From positions 1-8,204 of the forward strand of contig JAOUGQ010000121.1 in assembly GCA_029865515.1 (NCBI GenBank): 8,204 nt of DNA, written 5' to 3'. Below, piece by piece: positions 6,400-8,204 of the stretch. Under the pieces are notes generated by a model, which did not search any database, was not told where the DNA came from, and saw only the letters and a list, made by a program, of their open reading frames with translations. How positions within the stretch are numbered: position 1 is the first letter of the stretch; each line of letters begins with the position of its first letter. The DNA comes from Nitrospirota bacterium. Lineage in GTDB: Bacteria; Nitrospirota; Nitrospiria; Nitrospirales; UBA8639. The translations under genes were made by a program, and so were the position numbers.

Positions 6400-7461
6400 T
6401 TAGAGGTTTGTTAATTGCGCTCTGACCGCTTCATGTGTCGCGGGAACAGTCACCGGACGGTACGACACCGAGATGGCCGTATCAGGATCTTTCAACCCAT
6501 GCCCCGTTAAGGTACACACAATGGAGCCCTCTTGAGGCAGCAGACCCGCGCGGTTCATTTTTTCAATCCCAGCGAGAGACGCAGCGGAAGCGGGCTCACA
6601 AAAGACCCCTTCTTCACTCGCCACCATTTGGTAGGCCCTGAGAATCTCTTCATCAGAAACCATATCCAGGTGACCGTGTGATTCCTCCACCGCTTGCAGG
6701 GCAAAACACCAACTGGCAGGATTGCCTATTCGAATGGCTGACGCAATGGTTTTCGGCGAGTCCACCACATGTCCTCTGACCAGAGGAGCCGCCCCTTCTG
6801 CTTGGAACCCGAACATACGTGGCAACCCTTGCGTTTGTCCGGCTTGTTGATATTCCCGATACCCGCGCCAATAGGCGGTAATATTCCCGGCATTCCCCAC
6901 CGGCAGGGCATGAATAACCGGGGCATACCCCAACTGATCACAGATTTCCATGGCCGCCGTTTTTTGACCTTCTATACGAAACGGGTTAATCGAATTGACT
7001 AACTCAATCGCCGTTTCCTCACACAAATCTTTCACGATGGTTAAGGCCTGATCAAAGTTCCCTTCAATTTGAATGACGCGCGCCCCATGCATAAGAGCCT
7101 GGGTCAACTTACCCAAAGCGATATTTCCCGCCGGCACGACGACATACACTGGCAGTCCCGCTTTTGCCCCATAGGCCGCGGCTGAAGCGGAGGTATTGCC
7201 GGTCGAGGCGCACATGAGCCCCTTTGCCTTGCTTTCCACAGCCTTGGACACTGCCATGGTCATCCCCCGGTCCTTAAAAGAACCGGTTGGATTGGCCCCT
7301 TCCACCTTCAAATAAAGATCCAGTCCCGGACAGACTTTCCTGGCTAAGCGCTTCGCAGGGATAAGTGGGGTATTCCCTTCCATAAGAGTCACAATCGGGG
7401 TTTGATCTCCAACCGGGAGAAATTTCTGGTATTCCTCGATAATCCCACGCCAGCGAATCAT
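6400..7461 (-). CDS. thrC: Threonine synthase (PLP-dependent)
   Basis: ThrC converts O-phospho-L-homoserine to threonine and phosphate, the last step of the pathway. The 353-residue length is that of the short (Bacillus-like) class. The lysine that binds pyridoxal phosphate is K63 in NPTGSFKDRGMTMA (57-70). STGNTSASAAAYGAKAGLP (86-104) forms the substrate loop, PVGNAGN (187-193) is the glycine-rich phosphate-binding loop, and LTGHGLKDPD (318-327) is the C-terminal family signature. The N-terminus has VTLMEGNTPL (24-33), the usual opening motif. A ribosome site AAGGGTGA lies nine nt before the ATG (plus coordinates 7471-7478). It follows hom by 42 nt and precedes the ApgM-like gene by 69 nt. 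Its product requires phosphohomoserine, so a homoserine kinase must exist in the cell; no classical GHMP-type thrB is in the window. Confidence 0.96.
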   Translation of the reverse strand: MIRWRGIIEEYQKFLPVGDQTPIVTLMEGNTPLIPAKRLARKVCPGLDLYLKVEGANPTGSFKDRGMTMAVSKAVESKAKGLMCASTGNTSASAAAYGAKAGLPVYVVVPAGNIALGKLTQALMHGARVIQIEGNFDQALTIVKDLCEETAIELVNSINPFRIEGQKTAAMEICDQLGYAPVIHALPVGNAGNITAYWRGYREYQQAGQTQGLPRMFGFQAEGAAPLVRGHVVDSPKTIASAIRIGNPASWCFALQAVEESHGHLDMVSDEEILRAYQMVASEEGVFCEPASAASLAGIEKMNRAGLLPQEGSIVCTLTGHGLKDPDTAISVSYRPVTVPATHEAVRAQLTNL

Positions 7462-7480
7462 AATGGCTTGTCACCCTTCG

Positions 7481-7498
7481 TGAAGCTATATGGCTTCA
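7481..7498 (-). promoter_or_regulatory. Hairpin just upstream of the thrC ribosome site
   Basis: TGAAGC (7481-7486) and GCTTCA (7493-7498) form a 6-bp stem with a 6-nt loop in the hom-thrC gap. On the transcript it ends two bases before the AAGGGTGA ribosome site of thrC. No T-run follows, so it is not a terminator. It may protect a processed mRNA end or tune thrC translation; the stem is short and could be fortuitous. Confidence 0.3.
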
Positions 7499-7503
7499 TG
7501 TAT

Positions 7504-8204
7504 TTATTCCACCCCTTCCATACGAAGTAACGTCGTTGGCTCTGAAACCATGGGAAGCGCATTGATTTCCTGGAGTGCCGATTGAATTGCTCGCTCCAAC
7601 GAACGATGCGTCAAGATAACCAGAGGCACGGTTTGTCCTTCCTTCCGACCTTTTTGGAGCACAGACGAGATACTAATGCCTCGCTGGCCGAGAATCCCCG
7701 CTATGCTCGACAAGACCCCGGGTTGATCTTTGACCATACAGCGCAAATAATACATGCTTTCAATGTCGGCCATCGGCTTAATGGCAATCGGCCTGCGTGA
7801 TTCCCACTGGAAGGAGGTCACGGGAACCCGGCCGGCAACGCCTGTGATTCGATTGCGCGCCATATCGATAATGTCGCCCACCACAGCACTGGCCGTCGGA
7901 AGCGACCCGGCCCCTTTGCCATAAAGGACAATATCCCCCACGGCATCACCAATCAGATGAATGGCATTATAGACCCCATTCACCTGTGCAATGGGAGATC
8001 CGGCCGGCACGAGGGCGGGATGCACCCGTGCCTCAATGGCATTCTCTTGGAGCTTGGCGATTCCCAGCAATTTAATCGTAAACCCGAGTTCACGGGCAAA
8101 CTCGATATCCACAGTCGAAATACGCGAAATCCCCTCAGTAAAGATGTCACTCATGGGCACCGGAGTCCCATACGCAAGATTCACCATGATGGCCAATTTG
8201 TGGG
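7504..8204 (-). CDS. hom: Homoserine dehydrogenase, C-terminal part (5' end outside window)
   Basis: Hom reduces aspartate semialdehyde to homoserine with NAD(P)H. The frame is open to the right edge, so 232 C-terminal residues are seen and the NAD(P)-binding Rossmann domain is missing. The first residues HKLAIMVNLAYGTPVP are the 'RKLAILASLAFGT' segment of the catalytic domain. GVYNAIHLIGDAVGD and YGKGAGSLPTASAVVGDIID are the hallmark substrate and dimer motifs. A C-terminal ACT domain starts at YYLRCMVKDQPGVLSSIAGI, the type that gives threonine feedback inhibition in monofunctional enzymes of Bacillus and Corynebacterium. The methionine at 8188-8190 is internal and not the start. This is the first visible gene of the threonine cluster; any leader or attenuator would be upstream and outside. 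Confidence 0.96.
   Translation of the reverse strand, partial: HKLAIMVNLAYGTPVPMSDIFTEGISRISTVDIEFARELGFTIKLLGIAKLQENAIEARVHPALVPAGSPIAQVNGVYNAIHLIGDAVGDIVLYGKGAGSLPTASAVVGDIIDMARNRITGVAGRVPVTSFQWESRRPIAIKPMADIESMYYLRCMVKDQPGVLSSIAGILGQRGISISSVLQKGRKEGQTVPLVILTHRSLERAIQSALQEINALPMVSEPTTLLRMEGVE

Overview
The window is a mostly unidirectional bacterial chromosome segment. Nearly every gene is on the minus strand, so the biological reading order runs from the right edge to the left. Moderate GC, an archaeal-type (ApgM-like) protein inside a threonine operon, and a citramalate synthase next to threonine genes all resemble Nitrospira or other Nitrospirota. This is an inference from gene content; no marker gene proves it.

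Right part (8204 to 2229, minus strand): a tight amino-acid operon in the order homoserine dehydrogenase (hom, 5' end outside the window), threonine synthase (thrC), an ApgM/alkaline-phosphatase-fold protein, aspartokinase (lysC) and citramalate synthase (cimA). The gaps are 42, 69, 8 and 23 nt. Aspartokinase and Hom carry aspartate toward homoserine, and ThrC converts phosphohomoserine to threonine. The missing step, homoserine kinase, is where the ApgM-like gene sits, and ApgM relatives in threonine operons have been proposed to be homoserine kinases. In this copy, however, most metal-binding and nucleophile motifs of the superfamily appear to be lost. CimA makes citramalate from pyruvate and acetyl-CoA, a threonine-independent entry to isoleucine. 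The lysC gene also has a well-placed internal ribosome site that would give a separate regulatory (beta) subunit.

Middle part (2228 to 1254, minus strand): a 177-nt spacer with a hairpin and a possible promoter, then ihfA (IHF alpha), a small MerR-family regulator and tRNA-Pro(GGG). The ihfA-merR-tRNA-Pro order is the same as in many proteobacteria, where it usually follows pheST; here it follows cimA.

Left part: a short plus-strand gene for an unrecognised 84-residue helical protein (917-1171), convergent with the tRNA. A 238-nt divergent spacer (679-916) follows, then the first 226 codons of a family 2 glycosyltransferase of the polyprenyl-phosphate type on the minus strand, cut by the left edge. 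No insertion sequence, CRISPR array, phage gene or long repeat was seen. No gene-free stretch exceeds 300 bases.
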